DNA of 64,000 nucleotides from Niabella sp. (GTDB lineage Bacteria; Bacteroidota; Bacteroidia; Chitinophagales; Chitinophagaceae): contig NZ_JASLGT010000002.1 of NCBI RefSeq assembly GCF_030150205.1, positions 310,001 to 374,000 on the forward strand, written 5' to 3'. Numbering within the stretch: position 1 is the first letter of the stretch; every line of letters starts with the position of its first letter. Both the position numbers and the translations under genes were made by a program. Shown one piece after another: positions 9,004 to 17,580 of the stretch. The notes below the pieces were generated by a model that did no database searches, had not been told where the DNA came from, and saw only the letters and a program-made list of their open reading frames with translations.

Positions 9004-10396
9004 GCTAATGGTAATGGCCATCGCGGGGCTGATGATAGCGGGCAGCGCTTATGCGCAGGACAGTACCCATTATTTTACATTGCAGCAGGCACTGGAGTAT
9101 GGACAAAAGCACAATGTGCAGGCAAAAAATGCGTTGCTGGATATTCAATTGCAGCAGCAGGTAAACCGCGAGGTGACGGGTAGTGCGTATCCGCAGATCA
9201 GCGCAAATGGAAGTGCTACCTATAATCCTAATGTTGCTGTTCAGCGATTTCCGAATTTCTTTGCTCCTGCCATTATCGGCGTGTTACAGCAATTGGATGT
9301 GCGTGATGGAAATGGCAAACCAATTGGAAATCCCGCAAATGCAGACTATGGTTTTATAGATGCTCAGTTTGGTACAAAATGGAATTCAAATGCTGGAGTT
9401 TCGTTGAGCCAGATCTTATTTGACGGCCAGGTATTTACTGGGTTGCAGGCGAGAAAAACGCTGATCGACTATAAGGTGAAAGCTTCTGAAGTAACAGCAG
9501 AACAAATCCGGTATAATATAGCCAAAGTTTATTATCAGCTGATAGTTAGTAAAACGCAGATCGATCTGATCGATTCCAATATAGCCCTGGTATCGAAGAA
9601 CCGCAATGATACAAAGATTATGTATGATAACGGTTTTGCGGAGAAGCTGGATATTGACAAACTGGATGTACAGCTTGCAAATCTTCGTTCACAAAAGATT
9701 CAAATTCTAAATAATGTTAACAATGGCTATCTAGGTTTGAAAGTATTAATGGGAATGCCTATTTCGGAACAGCTGGTTCTGGCTGACTCTCTGACCGATG
9801 ACAATATCAAAGAAGGAATTCTGGATGCGATGAATGCAGATTATCTAGAACGGAAGGATTATCAGGCAGCGGTGTTAGGTGCTAAACTGAATGAGTACGA
9901 TATGCAGCGTTATAAATACAGTAAGATACCGACCCTGTCGTTAAGTGGTAATTATACCAAAATGGCAATGGAGAATTCGTTGGGGAAAATGATCAACAGC
10001 CAATGGTTTACTGCTAGTTCCATCGCTTTGAATCTACATGTGCCTATTTTTACCGGCTTTGCCACCAATGCTAAAATTGAGCAGGCAAAATTGAAACTAC
10101 GGCAGACACAAAACCAGATAGAGGCCTTGAAGATCAATATAGACAATGAACGGGAGGCTGCTAAAAACACCTTTAAATCTGCCATTACAGATATGGACTA
10201 TCAGAAGCAGAACATGAAGCTGGCAGAGAATGTATACCAGCAAACCAAGAAGAAATATGAAATGGGCACCGGAAGTCAGATTGAAATTGATAATGCCCGG
10301 GTGCAGTTGCAATCAGCCCAAACCAATTATTATAATGCCCTGTACAATGCCGTTGTGGCAAAAGTGGACTTCTTAAAGGCCATTGGTAAATTTTAA
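8990..10396 (+). CDS. TolC-family outer-membrane efflux protein
   Basis: Outer-membrane channel component of 468 residues. A signal peptide (KIRLMVMAIAGLMIAGSAYAQ) is followed by the long alpha-helical barrel repeats of the TolC family, with typical helix text in both halves (IRYNIAKVYYQLIVSKTQID and ENVYQQTKKKYEMGTGSQIE). The ATG at 8990 overlaps the tetR stop and begins the signal peptide; a TTG further upstream is disfavoured. Together with the adaptor and permease that follow it makes a complete tripartite pump. The presence of its own channel gene in the operon fits the arrangement commonly seen in Bacteroidota. Confidence 0.9.
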   Translation: MQKIRLMVMAIAGLMIAGSAYAQDSTHYFTLQQALEYGQKHNVQAKNALLDIQLQQQVNREVTGSAYPQISANGSATYNPNVAVQRFPNFFAPAIIGVLQQLDVRDGNGKPIGNPANADYGFIDAQFGTKWNSNAGVSLSQILFDGQVFTGLQARKTLIDYKVKASEVTAEQIRYNIAKVYYQLIVSKTQIDLIDSNIALVSKNRNDTKIMYDNGFAEKLDIDKLDVQLANLRSQKIQILNNVNNGYLGLKVLMGMPISEQLVLADSLTDDNIKEGILDAMNADYLERKDYQAAVLGAKLNEYDMQRYKYSKIPTLSLSGNYTKMAMENSLGKMINSQWFTASSIALNLHVPIFTGFATNAKIEQAKLKLRQTQNQIEALKINIDNEREAAKNTFKSAITDMDYQKQNMKLAENVYQQTKKKYEMGTGSQIEIDNARVQLQSAQTNYYNALYNAVVAKVDFLKAIGKF

Positions 10397-10423
10397 CATC
10401 CAAACTATTTAATACTATATTTT

Positions 10424-11629
10424 ATGCACAGCGTTTTAAAAACCACATTAACGATCACTGCCTTTGCATTGGTGCTTTACTCCTGCGGAGGCGGAAAGGA
10501 GAAGGGAAAGGCTGGCGATCTTAAAGCCAAAATTGAAAAACTGAAAGCCGCGCAGAAAAAGAACAATGATGAGTTGACCAAATTAGAAGACGAGCTGGCG
10601 AAGCTGGAGCCCAATACCGTTAAAGCAAAATTTGTAACCATACAGCCGATTGGCAGCAATGCCTTTGATCACTATATCGATTTACAGGGTAAGATTGATG
10701 CGAAGAACAGTGCCTACGTAGCACCCAAAGGAATGGGAGGCGTGGTAAGAGCGTTGTATGTAAAACAAGGAGACCGGGTAAGCAAAGGACAGGTGCTGGC
10801 AAAACTGGATGATGCGGTACAACGGCAGCAGGTAATAGCTGCTCAGCAGCAGACCGGCCAGATACAGGCCCAGCTGAAACTGGCACAAACAACCTATGAG
10901 CGGCAGAAGAACCTATGGGCAAATAATATTGGTGCCGAGATTCAGGTAATTCAGGCAAAGACCAATGTAGATGCATTAACCAGCCAGCTACGTGCAGCAG
11001 AAGCACAGATACAGCAGGCTAAAGAACAGCTGGATTATACAAATGTGCGCGCCGATATCAGTGGTGTAGCCGACCAGGTAAATGTGAAGGTGGGAGAAGC
11101 TTTTGTAGGAATGGCCGGAACCGTTCCGCAGATCTCTATTGTAAATACATCGGTACTTAAACTCATTGTCAATGTTCCCGAAACTTATATCGATCGGGTT
11201 AAAGTAGGCACCCCATTGAAGATCACATTGCCCGATGCAGGGAATAAAGAAATTTCTGCAAAAGCAAATGTGGTAAGCAAGCTGATCGATCCAACCACGC
11301 GCTCTTTTTATGTAGAGGCAACGGTACCGCAGGACCCTTCCATCCGGGCCAACCAGCTGGCAAAAGTGCAGCTACAAGATTACAGTGCAAGCGAAGCCAT
11401 TACCGTACCGGTAAATACCCTTCAATCAGATGAAGAAGGGAAATTTGTACTGGTTGCCGTAAAAGAAGGCAATAACCTGGTAGCCCGGAAAAAAAGAGTA
11501 GTGGTGGGCGAACTGTACCGCGATAAACTGGAGATCAAATCCGGACTGGTAAATGGCGATCAGCTGATCACCGAAGGATTCCAGAGTTTGTACGACGGGC
11601 AGGTAGTAACTACCCAGGCTTCGAAATAA
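10424..11629 (+). CDS. RND efflux periplasmic adaptor (membrane fusion protein)
   Basis: Adaptor of 401 residues linking the inner-membrane permease with the TolC-like channel. The N-terminus is a lipoprotein signal (ALVLYSCGGG), so the protein is anchored in the inner membrane. A coiled coil follows (AKIEKLKAAQKKNNDEL), then the lipoyl/barrel-sandwich half motif GVVRALYVKQGDRVSKGQ near residue 105, an alpha-hairpin (QQQTGQIQAQLKLAQTTYE) and the beta-barrel and membrane-proximal domains. The extra coiled coil directly after the lipidation site is not universal in this family. It lies 27 bases after the tolC-like gene and 44 bases before the permease gene. Confidence 0.92.
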   Translation: MHSVLKTTLTITAFALVLYSCGGGKEKGKAGDLKAKIEKLKAAQKKNNDELTKLEDELAKLEPNTVKAKFVTIQPIGSNAFDHYIDLQGKIDAKNSAYVAPKGMGGVVRALYVKQGDRVSKGQVLAKLDDAVQRQQVIAAQQQTGQIQAQLKLAQTTYERQKNLWANNIGAEIQVIQAKTNVDALTSQLRAAEAQIQQAKEQLDYTNVRADISGVADQVNVKVGEAFVGMAGTVPQISIVNTSVLKLIVNVPETYIDRVKVGTPLKITLPDAGNKEISAKANVVSKLIDPTTRSFYVEATVPQDPSIRANQLAKVQLQDYSASEAITVPVNTLQSDEEGKFVLVAVKEGNNLVARKKRVVVGELYRDKLEIKSGLVNGDQLITEGFQSLYDGQVVTTQASK

Positions 11630-11673
11630 ATTTCAGTAGGCAGTGAGTTTATCTCACCACAAATAATGCACAT

Positions 11674-14600
11674 ATGAGTATTTTAGAAGAATTTTTAGAG
11701 AAGAGCAAAAAATTTAAACCTACTAATTGGGCCGTAAAAAACCGTACAACGGTTTATTTACTGATATTAATGGTTTCGCTGTTTGGGGTATACAAATTTG
11801 TTGCAACCCCAAAAGAAAGCTTTCCGGATGTGGTAATCCCCAATGTATATATATCTACCATTTACGTGGGTAACTCACCCAAGGATATCGAGAACCTGGT
11901 AACCCAGCCCATTGAAAAACAATTGAAGGGGATGACGGGCGTAAAGGTTACAAAAGTAACCAGCAGCTCCTTCCAGGATTACTCTTCCATCATGGTAGAA
12001 TTTGGTTCGGATGAGAAAGTGGAAGTGGCCTTACAAAAGGTAAAAGATGCGATTGACAAGGCCCGGCAGGACCTGCCGACGGACCTTACACAAGAGCCCA
12101 CGGCGCTGGAAGTGAGCATGTCTGAAATGCCCATTATGTATGTGAACCTGAGTGGCGATATCGACCGGGTACGGTTAAAAGAGTATGCGGATAAAATGAA
12201 AGACCGCATTGAGGAATTGTCGCAGATCACCAGGGTAGACCTGGTAGGGGCGCCCGAGCGGGAGTTCCAGATCAATGTAGATAATGCAAAAATGCAGGCT
12301 GCCGGTGTTACTTTCGATGATATTGCCACTGCGGTGAAGTATGAGAATGCGGATATCTCCGGTGGTTTGCTGGAAGTGGGCAATATGCGGCGGAACCTGC
12401 AATTGAAGGGACAGTTTAAAACCGCAAGGGATATTGAAGAAGTGATTGTACGGAACAATACGGGCAATCCGATCTACCTGAAAAATATCGCTTCCATTAA
12501 AGATACCATCAAGGAAACAGATAGTTATGCGCGGTTAGATGGCAAAACCGTATTAACCTTAAACATCGTAAAACGCAGCGGGGAAAACCTGATCGAAACC
12601 AGCGATGCCGTAAAGGCCATCAGCGAGGATATGAAGAAAACGGTATTCCCTCAAAACCTAAGTGTGACCATTACCGGTGATCAGAGCATTTCTACACGGA
12701 CATCGTTCAATGACCTGGTAAACTCTATCGTGATCGGGTTTATACTGGTATTGATCATCCTGATGTTCTTTATGGGACTCACCAATGCCTTCTTTGTGGC
12801 CCTGAGTGTGCCGCTGAGTATGTTTGTGGCGTTTATGTTCATACCGGTTGGGGAAGCCTTTATTGGCACCAATATCACGCTCAATTTCATGGTGCTTTTT
12901 GCACTGCTTTTCGGACTGGGGATTATTGTTGATGATGCCATCGTGGTAATTGAGAATACCCACCGGATCTTTACGGAAGGTAAAGGAAAAATAAACCCAC
13001 AGCGGGCCTCTATGCTGGCGGCGGGGGAGGTATTTGTGCCTGTACTGGCAGGAACATTGACCACGCTGGCGCCCTTTGTACCGCTTTTGTTCTGGCCGGG
13101 GATCATTGGTAAGTTTATGATCTACTTGCCATTGATGCTGATCTTTACATTAGCGGCCTCCTTATTTGTGGCCTTCCTGATGAACCCGGTATTTGCGGTG
13201 GACTTTATGAATCATCCGGACAATCCTGAGCATAAAAAGAAGTCGGATGTATTCCGTTCCCGGCCTTTTGTGGTAATGATCGTTATCGGTGTGCTCTTTG
13301 ATCTGATGGGGATACCCATGGGAAAAGGGAGTATCGCCTTCTTTATCGGGAACCTGTCCCTGTTTATGGCGCTGCTTACAGTATTGTATACCTATTTCTT
13401 TGATGACTGGATCCATAAATTCCAGAACAAGGCGCTTCCCTGGATCATGGGCCACTATGAAGACCTGTTGAAATGGGCGTTAAAAGGCTGGAGGCCGGTA
13501 TGGCTGCTGCTGGGGGCTTTTGGCCTGCTGGTCGTATCCTTTATGATGTTTAGCGCTTCCGCAGGAGCCGGGCGCACCAAGATCGTTTTCTTTCCCTCGT
13601 CGGATCCCAACTTTATTTATGTGTATCTGAAATTGCCAAGCGGCACGGATGTAAAATATACCGATTCCATTACACGCAGCCTGGAGGCCAAGGTGAACCA
13701 GGCGCTGGACATAGACCCTGCAAAAGGGAAAAAGAACGCGGTAGTGGAAAGTGTGATCGCCAACGTAGCCGTGGGAGCGGCGGATCCTAACAGTGGAGAT
13801 CGGAGTACCCGTAGTAACCTGGGGCGTATCCAGGTTTCCTTTGTGGAGTTTGAAAAGCGGCATGGTGTAAGTACGGCCCCCTACCTCACCAAGGTACGGC
13901 AGGCGATCAGGAACATTCCAGGGGCGGAGATTTCTGTAGAGCAGGAAAAAAATGGGCCGCCCACCGATCCTCCGATCAATATTGAAGTGGCCAGTGAAGA
14001 GTTTGATAACCTGATCCCGACAGCGGTAAGCTTGAAAAATTACCTGGACAGCCTGCAGATACCGGGTGTGGAAGAATTGAAGATGGATGTAGACCTGAGC
14101 AGTCCCGAGGTAACCCTGAAAGTAAACCGGGAACGGGCCCTGAGCGAGGGCGTTTCTTCAGGCCAGATTGGTCAGCAGATCCGTACAGCATTATTTGGGA
14201 ATGAGGCCAGCAAGATCAAGAACGGGAAGGACGAATACAAGATCTACGTACGGAATAATGAGCTGCAACGTAAGAATCTTACCGATCTGCTGAACATGAA
14301 TGTAGTCTTCCGGGAGGCAACCGGAAAAATAAAAAGTGTGCCGATTATTTCGTTGGTCGACGTGGACTACACCAATACCCTGGGAAGCGTGCAACGTAAA
14401 AACCAGAAACGGATGATCACCCTGCGTAGCAATGTGCTGGAAGCGGAAGGGTATACACCTACAGGCGTAAATGCACAGATAAAATCTGCTATTGATAATT
14501 TTCACGCAACCGGTGATGATGTTACTATTAAGCAAACGGGAGAAGGTGAGCAACAGGCAGAAACAGGGGCCTTCCTGGGAAGAGCACTGATGATCGCCCT

Positions 14601-15300
14601 GGGACTGATCCTCCTGATCCTGGTGGCACAGTTTAACTCCATGAGTAAGTCAGTGATCATCTTAACCGAGATCGTATTTAGCGTTATTGGGGTGTTGCTG
14701 GGCTTCACCTTAACGGGGATGGCAGTATCGGTGGTAATGACCGGGGTTGGGATCCTGGGGCTGGCCGGTATCGTAATCAAGAACGGGATCCTTGTAATTG
14801 AATTTGCCGATGAGCTGCGGGGGCGTGGGTTAAAAACCCGGGAAGCGGTGATACAGGCTGGTAAAACACGGATCATCCCCGTTCTGTTAACCGCCCTGGC
14901 TGCAATTATGGCGCTGATACCACTGGCAGTTGGATTTAATATCAACTTCGTAACCATGTTCTCCGAACTCAATCCGAAGATTTTCTTTGGCGGAGACAAT
15001 GTGATGTTCTGGAAACCGCTTTCCTGGACCATTATCTTTGGTTTGGCGTTTGCATTCTTTATGACCCTGGTAATGGTACCCAGTATGTACCTGATTGCAG
15101 AAAGGCTGAAGCGGCCGATGCGCAATACGTTTGGAGGTAAGTGGATCTCCTTCCTGGGAATACCTCCGGCGATTTTCTTATTTATCCCGCTGATGCTGTT
15201 CACCATGTTCCGTCAGAGACGGAAAGTGGCCCGCCGGAGAAACCGCCTGGCCGGTCAAAAGAATACGGTGAACGAAGCGTATATCGGTAGTTGGTTCTAA
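11674..15300 (+). CDS. RND efflux permease subunit (hydrophobe/amphiphile type)
   Basis: Inner-membrane proton-driven pump of 1208 residues, longer than the roughly 1040 typical of AcrB. The proton-relay acidic pair is present in GIIVDDAIVVIENTHR (about residue 415) and the TM10 lysine in GIVIKNGILVIEFA (about residue 1033). The two periplasmic porter halves and the duplicated six-helix layout are intact. The extra length comes from an insertion with two hydrophobic segments between the halves (about residues 530-580, RPFVVMIVIGVLFDLMGI and IGNLSLFMALLTVLY) and a hydrophobic extension near the C-terminus (IPPAIFLFIPLMLFTMF). Substrates could be drugs, bile-like detergents or lipids; the sequence does not decide. 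It is the last gene of the operon and is followed by a strong terminator. Confidence 0.93.
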   Translation: MSILEEFLEKSKKFKPTNWAVKNRTTVYLLILMVSLFGVYKFVATPKESFPDVVIPNVYISTIYVGNSPKDIENLVTQPIEKQLKGMTGVKVTKVTSSSFQDYSSIMVEFGSDEKVEVALQKVKDAIDKARQDLPTDLTQEPTALEVSMSEMPIMYVNLSGDIDRVRLKEYADKMKDRIEELSQITRVDLVGAPEREFQINVDNAKMQAAGVTFDDIATAVKYENADISGGLLEVGNMRRNLQLKGQFKTARDIEEVIVRNNTGNPIYLKNIASIKDTIKETDSYARLDGKTVLTLNIVKRSGENLIETSDAVKAISEDMKKTVFPQNLSVTITGDQSISTRTSFNDLVNSIVIGFILVLIILMFFMGLTNAFFVALSVPLSMFVAFMFIPVGEAFIGTNITLNFMVLFALLFGLGIIVDDAIVVIENTHRIFTEGKGKINPQRASMLAAGEVFVPVLAGTLTTLAPFVPLLFWPGIIGKFMIYLPLMLIFTLAASLFVAFLMNPVFAVDFMNHPDNPEHKKKSDVFRSRPFVVMIVIGVLFDLMGIPMGKGSIAFFIGNLSLFMALLTVLYTYFFDDWIHKFQNKALPWIMGHYEDLLKWALKGWRPVWLLLGAFGLLVVSFMMFSASAGAGRTKIVFFPSSDPNFIYVYLKLPSGTDVKYTDSITRSLEAKVNQALDIDPAKGKKNAVVESVIANVAVGAADPNSGDRSTRSNLGRIQVSFVEFEKRHGVSTAPYLTKVRQAIRNIPGAEISVEQEKNGPPTDPPINIEVASEEFDNLIPTAVSLKNYLDSLQIPGVEELKMDVDLSSPEVTLKVNRERALSEGVSSGQIGQQIRTALFGNEASKIKNGKDEYKIYVRNNELQRKNLTDLLNMNVVFREATGKIKSVPIISLVDVDYTNTLGSVQRKNQKRMITLRSNVLEAEGYTPTGVNAQIKSAIDNFHATGDDVTIKQTGEGEQQAETGAFLGRALMIALGLILLILVAQFNSMSKSVIILTEIVFSVIGVLLGFTLTGMAVSVVMTGVGILGLAGIVIKNGILVIEFADELRGRGLKTREAVIQAGKTRIIPVLLTALAAIMALIPLAVGFNINFVTMFSELNPKIFFGGDNVMFWKPLSWTIIFGLAFAFFMTLVMVPSMYLIAERLKRPMRNTFGGKWISFLGIPPAIFLFIPLMLFTMFRQRRKVARRRNRLAGQKNTVNEAYIGSWF

Positions 15301-15329
15301 GATTCCATTAACCTTGTAATAAAGCGAAA

Positions 15330-15356
15330 CGGCGACTCAACAGGTCGCCGTTTTTT
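15330..15356 (+). terminator. Intrinsic terminator of the efflux operon
   Basis: Arms CGGCGAC (15330-15336) and GTCGCCG (15344-15350) followed by six T at 15351-15356, thirty bases after the permease stop codon. Confidence 0.85.
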
Positions 15357-15360
15357 ATAC

Positions 15361-15389
15361 GCTATGCGAGACTTCAAGTCTCGCATAGC
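15361..15389. repeat. REP-like perfect palindrome (GAGACT family)
   Basis: Arms GCTATGCGAGACTT (15361-15374) and AAGTCTCGCATAGC (15376-15389) around one central base. The core GAGACT/AGTCTC is shared with the palindromes that flank the transposase gene at 17529 and 18192 and with the one after trpF at 58975. Confidence 0.75.
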
Positions 15390-15396
15390 CTCGCAC

Positions 15397-15423
15397 AAAA
15401 AAAAAGCTCCCGGGAGGGAGCTT
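15397..15423 (-). terminator. Intrinsic terminator of the RRM-protein gene
   Basis: Arms AAGCTCCC (15404-15411) and GGGAGCTT (15416-15423) with a nine-base A run at 15397-15405 that becomes the U tract on the minus strand. It lies 22 bases past the stop codon of the RNA-binding protein gene. Confidence 0.85.
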
Positions 15424-15444
15424 TTATATCCGTTGAAAGATAGA

Positions 15445-15789
15445 TTAATAACGATCGCGATATCCGCCGCCGCCTTTGTTGTATCCGCCGCCGCCGCTTT
15501 GGCCAAAGCTTCTTTTCTTATAGCCACCGCCGCCGCCGGAACCGCCTTCTTTAGGACGGCTTTCGTTTACAACGATGTTACGGCCGTCTACTTCAGTGCC
15601 GTTTAAAGCTTCAATAGCCGATTTTGCTTCATCGTCGCTGGCCATTTCTACGAAACCAAAGCCTTTGCTGCGGTTTGTGAATTTGTCAGATACGATTTTG
15701 GCAGAGGTTACTTCCCCATAAGGAGCGAATAAATTCTGTAAGTCCTGGTCTTTCAGGTTCCAGCTTAGGTTTCCTACGTAAATGTTCAT
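15445..15789 (-). CDS. RRM-type RNA-binding protein with glycine-rich tail
   Basis: Small cytoplasmic protein of 114 residues. One RNA recognition motif occupies residues 1-80, with RNP2 (IYVGNL) at residues 3-8 and RNP1 (KGFGFVEM) near residue 42, both with the aromatic residues that stack on RNA. The tail of about 30 residues is Gly-rich (GGSGGGGGYKKRSF, GGGYNKGGGGYRDRY). Proteins of this kind in Bacteroidota and cyanobacteria bind single-stranded RNA and several are cold- or stress-responsive; a specific target cannot be deduced. A typical promoter lies about 110 bases upstream, so the mRNA has a long leader that could be involved in autoregulation. The gene ends at a strong terminator. 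Confidence 0.92.
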   Translation of the reverse strand: MNIYVGNLSWNLKDQDLQNLFAPYGEVTSAKIVSDKFTNRSKGFGFVEMASDDEAKSAIEALNGTEVDGRNIVVNESRPKEGGSGGGGGYKKRSFGQSGGGGYNKGGGGYRDRY

Positions 15790-15897
15790 TTTATTTGAAT
15801 TTAAAAAAATAATAGAGTGCTAAAACAGTACCAAATTCAATGAACATTAAAAATATTCTGAAGCTTTTTACTGAAAGAACACTATTGTAATCTATAT

Positions 15898-15928
15898 CAA
15901 ATATAGACTAATTTTTTGGCAGCCCAAT
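15898..15928 (-). promoter_or_regulatory. Bacteroidota-type promoter of the RRM-protein gene
   Basis: On the minus strand ATTG (15925-15928) is followed after 19 bases by TATATTTG (15905-15898), matching TTTG / 19 bp / TAnnTTTG with one mismatch in the -33 element. The predicted transcript starts near 15891 and leaves a leader of about 100 bases before the start codon at 15789. Confidence 0.65.
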
Positions 15929-15950
15929 TTTTTTTTGACAGAAATAACAA

Positions 15951-15980
15951 AAAAAACACACCCCGGGGGCGTGTTTTTTA
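15951..15980 (-). terminator. Intrinsic terminator of the rpsF-rpsR-rplI operon
   Basis: A hairpin of AACACACCCC with GGGGGCGTGTT (15955-15975) is flanked by a long A run on one side and T run on the other, twenty-one bases beyond the rplI stop. The symmetrical A/T flanks would allow termination in both directions. Confidence 0.7.
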
Positions 15981-16000
15981 AAAAATTCAGTAAAAAGGGA

Positions 16001-16447
16001 TTATTCTGCAATAACCTCGAATTCAACTTCAGTGCTATGGCCGCCGCCGAAATCGATGGTTGCTTTATAAGATCCCAGTTCTTTAATATCTTCAGTGATA
16101 TGGATCTTTTTGCGGTCAATTTCATATCCTTTTTGCTCGCGGATCGCCCTGCTCAACTGCAGGTTGGTTACGCTACCAAAGATTTTACCGCTGGTTCCTG
16201 TTTTGGCGCCCAGTTTTAACGGAGCTGCATTCAGTTTTGCGATAACGCTGTTGATCTCAGCCAGCATCGCTTCTTCTTTCTTACGCGCCTGTTTCAAACG
16301 CTCTTCCAGCTGTTTTTTGTTGCTGTTATTGTTTTCAACAGCCATTTTACGGGGGATCAGGTAGTTACGGGCATATCCGTTTTTTACACTTACCACCTCG
16401 TTGGCAGCGCCTAAATTGTCCACATCCTGGATCAGAATTATTTCCAT
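16001..16447 (-). CDS. rplI: 50S ribosomal protein L9
   Basis: Binds 23S rRNA domain V near the L1 stalk. The 148-residue protein has the L9 signature of an N-terminal domain (MEIILIQDVDNLGAANEVV, VKNGYARNYLIPR), a long connecting helix (about residues 40-75, KKQLEERLKQARKKEEAML) and a C-terminal domain with GKIFGSVTN. The ATG at 16445-16447 is chosen because it gives the universal L9 N-terminus; the upstream QATNT extension is not conserved. It is the last gene of the S6-S18-L9 operon, but unusually about 188 bases with an inverted repeat separate it from rpsR. Confidence 0.97.
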   Translation of the reverse strand: MEIILIQDVDNLGAANEVVSVKNGYARNYLIPRKMAVENNNSNKKQLEERLKQARKKEEAMLAEINSVIAKLNAAPLKLGAKTGTSGKIFGSVTNLQLSRAIREQKGYEIDRKKIHITEDIKELGSYKATIDFGGGHSTEVEFEVIAE

Positions 16448-16552
16448 TGTATTTGTTGCCTGCACCGCAGGCGGGTTTTAGTTCCCGGAGCCCAATCGAT
16501 GATTGTGACTGTCTGGCACCACCGGCGCCATTAGGGATGGTTACTAACTATA

Positions 16553-16634
16553 AGTGAATAGGCAATAGCGAATAGTCAGGAATTGAAATGAATACATCCA
16601 TTTTTAATCATTGACTATTCGCTATTCACCATTG
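16553..16634. repeat. Inverted repeat of GAATAGTCA words in the rpsR-rplI spacer
   Basis: The spacer contains ATAGCGAATAGTCA (16565-16578) and its exact complement TGACTATTCGCTAT (16612-16625), 14-bp arms around a 33-base loop, with further GTGAATAG and CATTGACTATT words on both sides. In the minus-strand mRNA it would form a hairpin about ten bases beyond the rpsR stop codon. Confidence 0.7.
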
Positions 16635-16635
16635 A

Positions 16636-16899
16636 CTATTTCAAAAGATCTGTTACGTAAGGTAACAACGCCATCTGACGGGCTTTTTTCACCGCATCAG
16701 AAACCCGGCGCTGAAATTTCAGACTGTTTCCTGTTAAGCGGCGGGGTAATAATTTACCTTGCTCGTTCAGAAATTTTTTCAGGAATTCCACGTCTTTATA
16801 GTCAACGTAGCGGATGCCATATTTCTTAAAACGACAAAACTTTTTAACACGCTTGTCGGTTTTAATGGCCGTCAGATATTTGATTTCATTCTTTGCCAT
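16636..16899 (-). CDS. rpsR: 30S ribosomal protein S18
   Basis: Small ribosomal subunit protein of 87 residues which pairs with S6 on the 16S platform. The family signature is complete: KKFCRFKKYGIRYVDYKD, then FLNEQGKLLPRRLTGNSLK and the C-terminal KKARQMALLPYV. The ATG at 16897-16899 gives the normal N-terminus (MAKNEIKYL). It starts four bases after the rpsF stop, the usual tight S6-S18 coupling, and reads towards rplI. Confidence 0.97.
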   Translation of the reverse strand: MAKNEIKYLTAIKTDKRVKKFCRFKKYGIRYVDYKDVEFLKKFLNEQGKLLPRRLTGNSLKFQRRVSDAVKKARQMALLPYVTDLLK

Positions 16900-16903
16900 A
16901 ATA

Positions 16904-17260
16904 TTAAGCCTCCACTGCTTTTTCGGTTCCTGTTTTAACGCCACTGTTCTTTTTTGCATTATACTCAACGGCGAATTTATCGAGTTTAGTGCAGAGGTGA
17001 CGGAGTACAGACTCGTCACGCAGAAGCTGGATTTTCAGCTTCTCATTGAAGTCGGATAGCGCAGTGTATTCCAGAACCCAGTACAAGCCTGTGGTTTTTT
17101 TCTGGATCGGATACGCCAGTGATTTCAGTCCCCATGGGTTTTCGTGTACGATAGAGCCACCTGCTTCAGTTACCATACCGGCAAATTTCTTCTGAGCAGC
17201 TTTAAACTCATCTTCGCTTAAAACCGGGGTAAAAATCACCATCAATTCATAATTGTTCAT
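16904..17260 (-). CDS. rpsF: 30S ribosomal protein S6
   Basis: Protein of 118 residues. The S6 fold is recognisable from NNYELMVIFTPVLSEDEF at the N-terminus, WGLKSLAYPIQKKTTGLYW near residue 45 and LLRDESVLRHLCTKLD near residue 85; a short polar tail follows. S6 binds the 16S platform with S18. The ATG at 17258-17260 is chosen because the longer frame up to 17437 has no S6 character and crosses the predicted promoter at 17319. First gene of rpsF-rpsR-rplI. Confidence 0.97.
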   Translation of the reverse strand: MNNYELMVIFTPVLSEDEFKAAQKKFAGMVTEAGGSIVHENPWGLKSLAYPIQKKTTGLYWVLEYTALSDFNEKLKIQLLRDESVLRHLCTKLDKFAVEYNAKKNSGVKTGTEKAVEA

Positions 17261-17292
17261 TACCCAATTTGTTTTTAAAAAGTAAATAAAAA

Positions 17293-17326
17293 TAGCCCTA
17301 GGCAATCCTAAGGGGCTGCAAAGATA
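17293..17326 (-). promoter_or_regulatory. Promoter and leader hairpin of the rpsF operon
   Basis: On the minus strand TATCTTTG (17326-17319) matches the -7 element TAnnTTTG. Immediately downstream, at the start of the predicted transcript, AGCCC and GGGCT (17316 to 17293) form an outer stem with an inner AGG/CCT stem and internal loop. The position, in the 5' leader about 35 bases before the rpsF start, is where S6:S18 autoregulatory leader elements occur in other bacteria. The promoter element is seen; the regulatory role is inferred, and no clear -33 TTTG was found. Confidence 0.45.
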
Positions 17327-17528
17327 GGGATTTTCTAATTTCTGACCGCTGCGGGGACTTATTTTAGGGGCTGTGGGCTGTAGTGCTGCTATCGGTCGTG
17401 GTTCCCTGCCCGCCTGCAATCTTTGCGCCACCCTCATTTCCGGCCCTGCAAAGGATTTTCGGCTCAGCAGGGCAGCCCTTTGTCTTTGAATATGAATTGT
17501 TTATGTAAAATGCGCGCTATTCGCGTTA

Positions 17529-17574
17529 TTCGAGACTTCCAGTCTCGAAGCCCCTTTCTATCGCCTTTGGCGAT
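17529..17574. repeat. Two-hairpin composite repeat flanking the RAYT gene
   Basis: A palindrome TTCGAGACT-TCC-AGTCTCGAA (17529-17549) is followed by a second short hairpin ATCGCC-TTT-GGCGAT (17560-17574), which ends six bases from the transposase stop codon. The same pair, in the opposite orientation and with similar spacing, follows trpF at 58952-58997. Confidence 0.75.
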
Positions 17575-17580
17575 TAAAAA

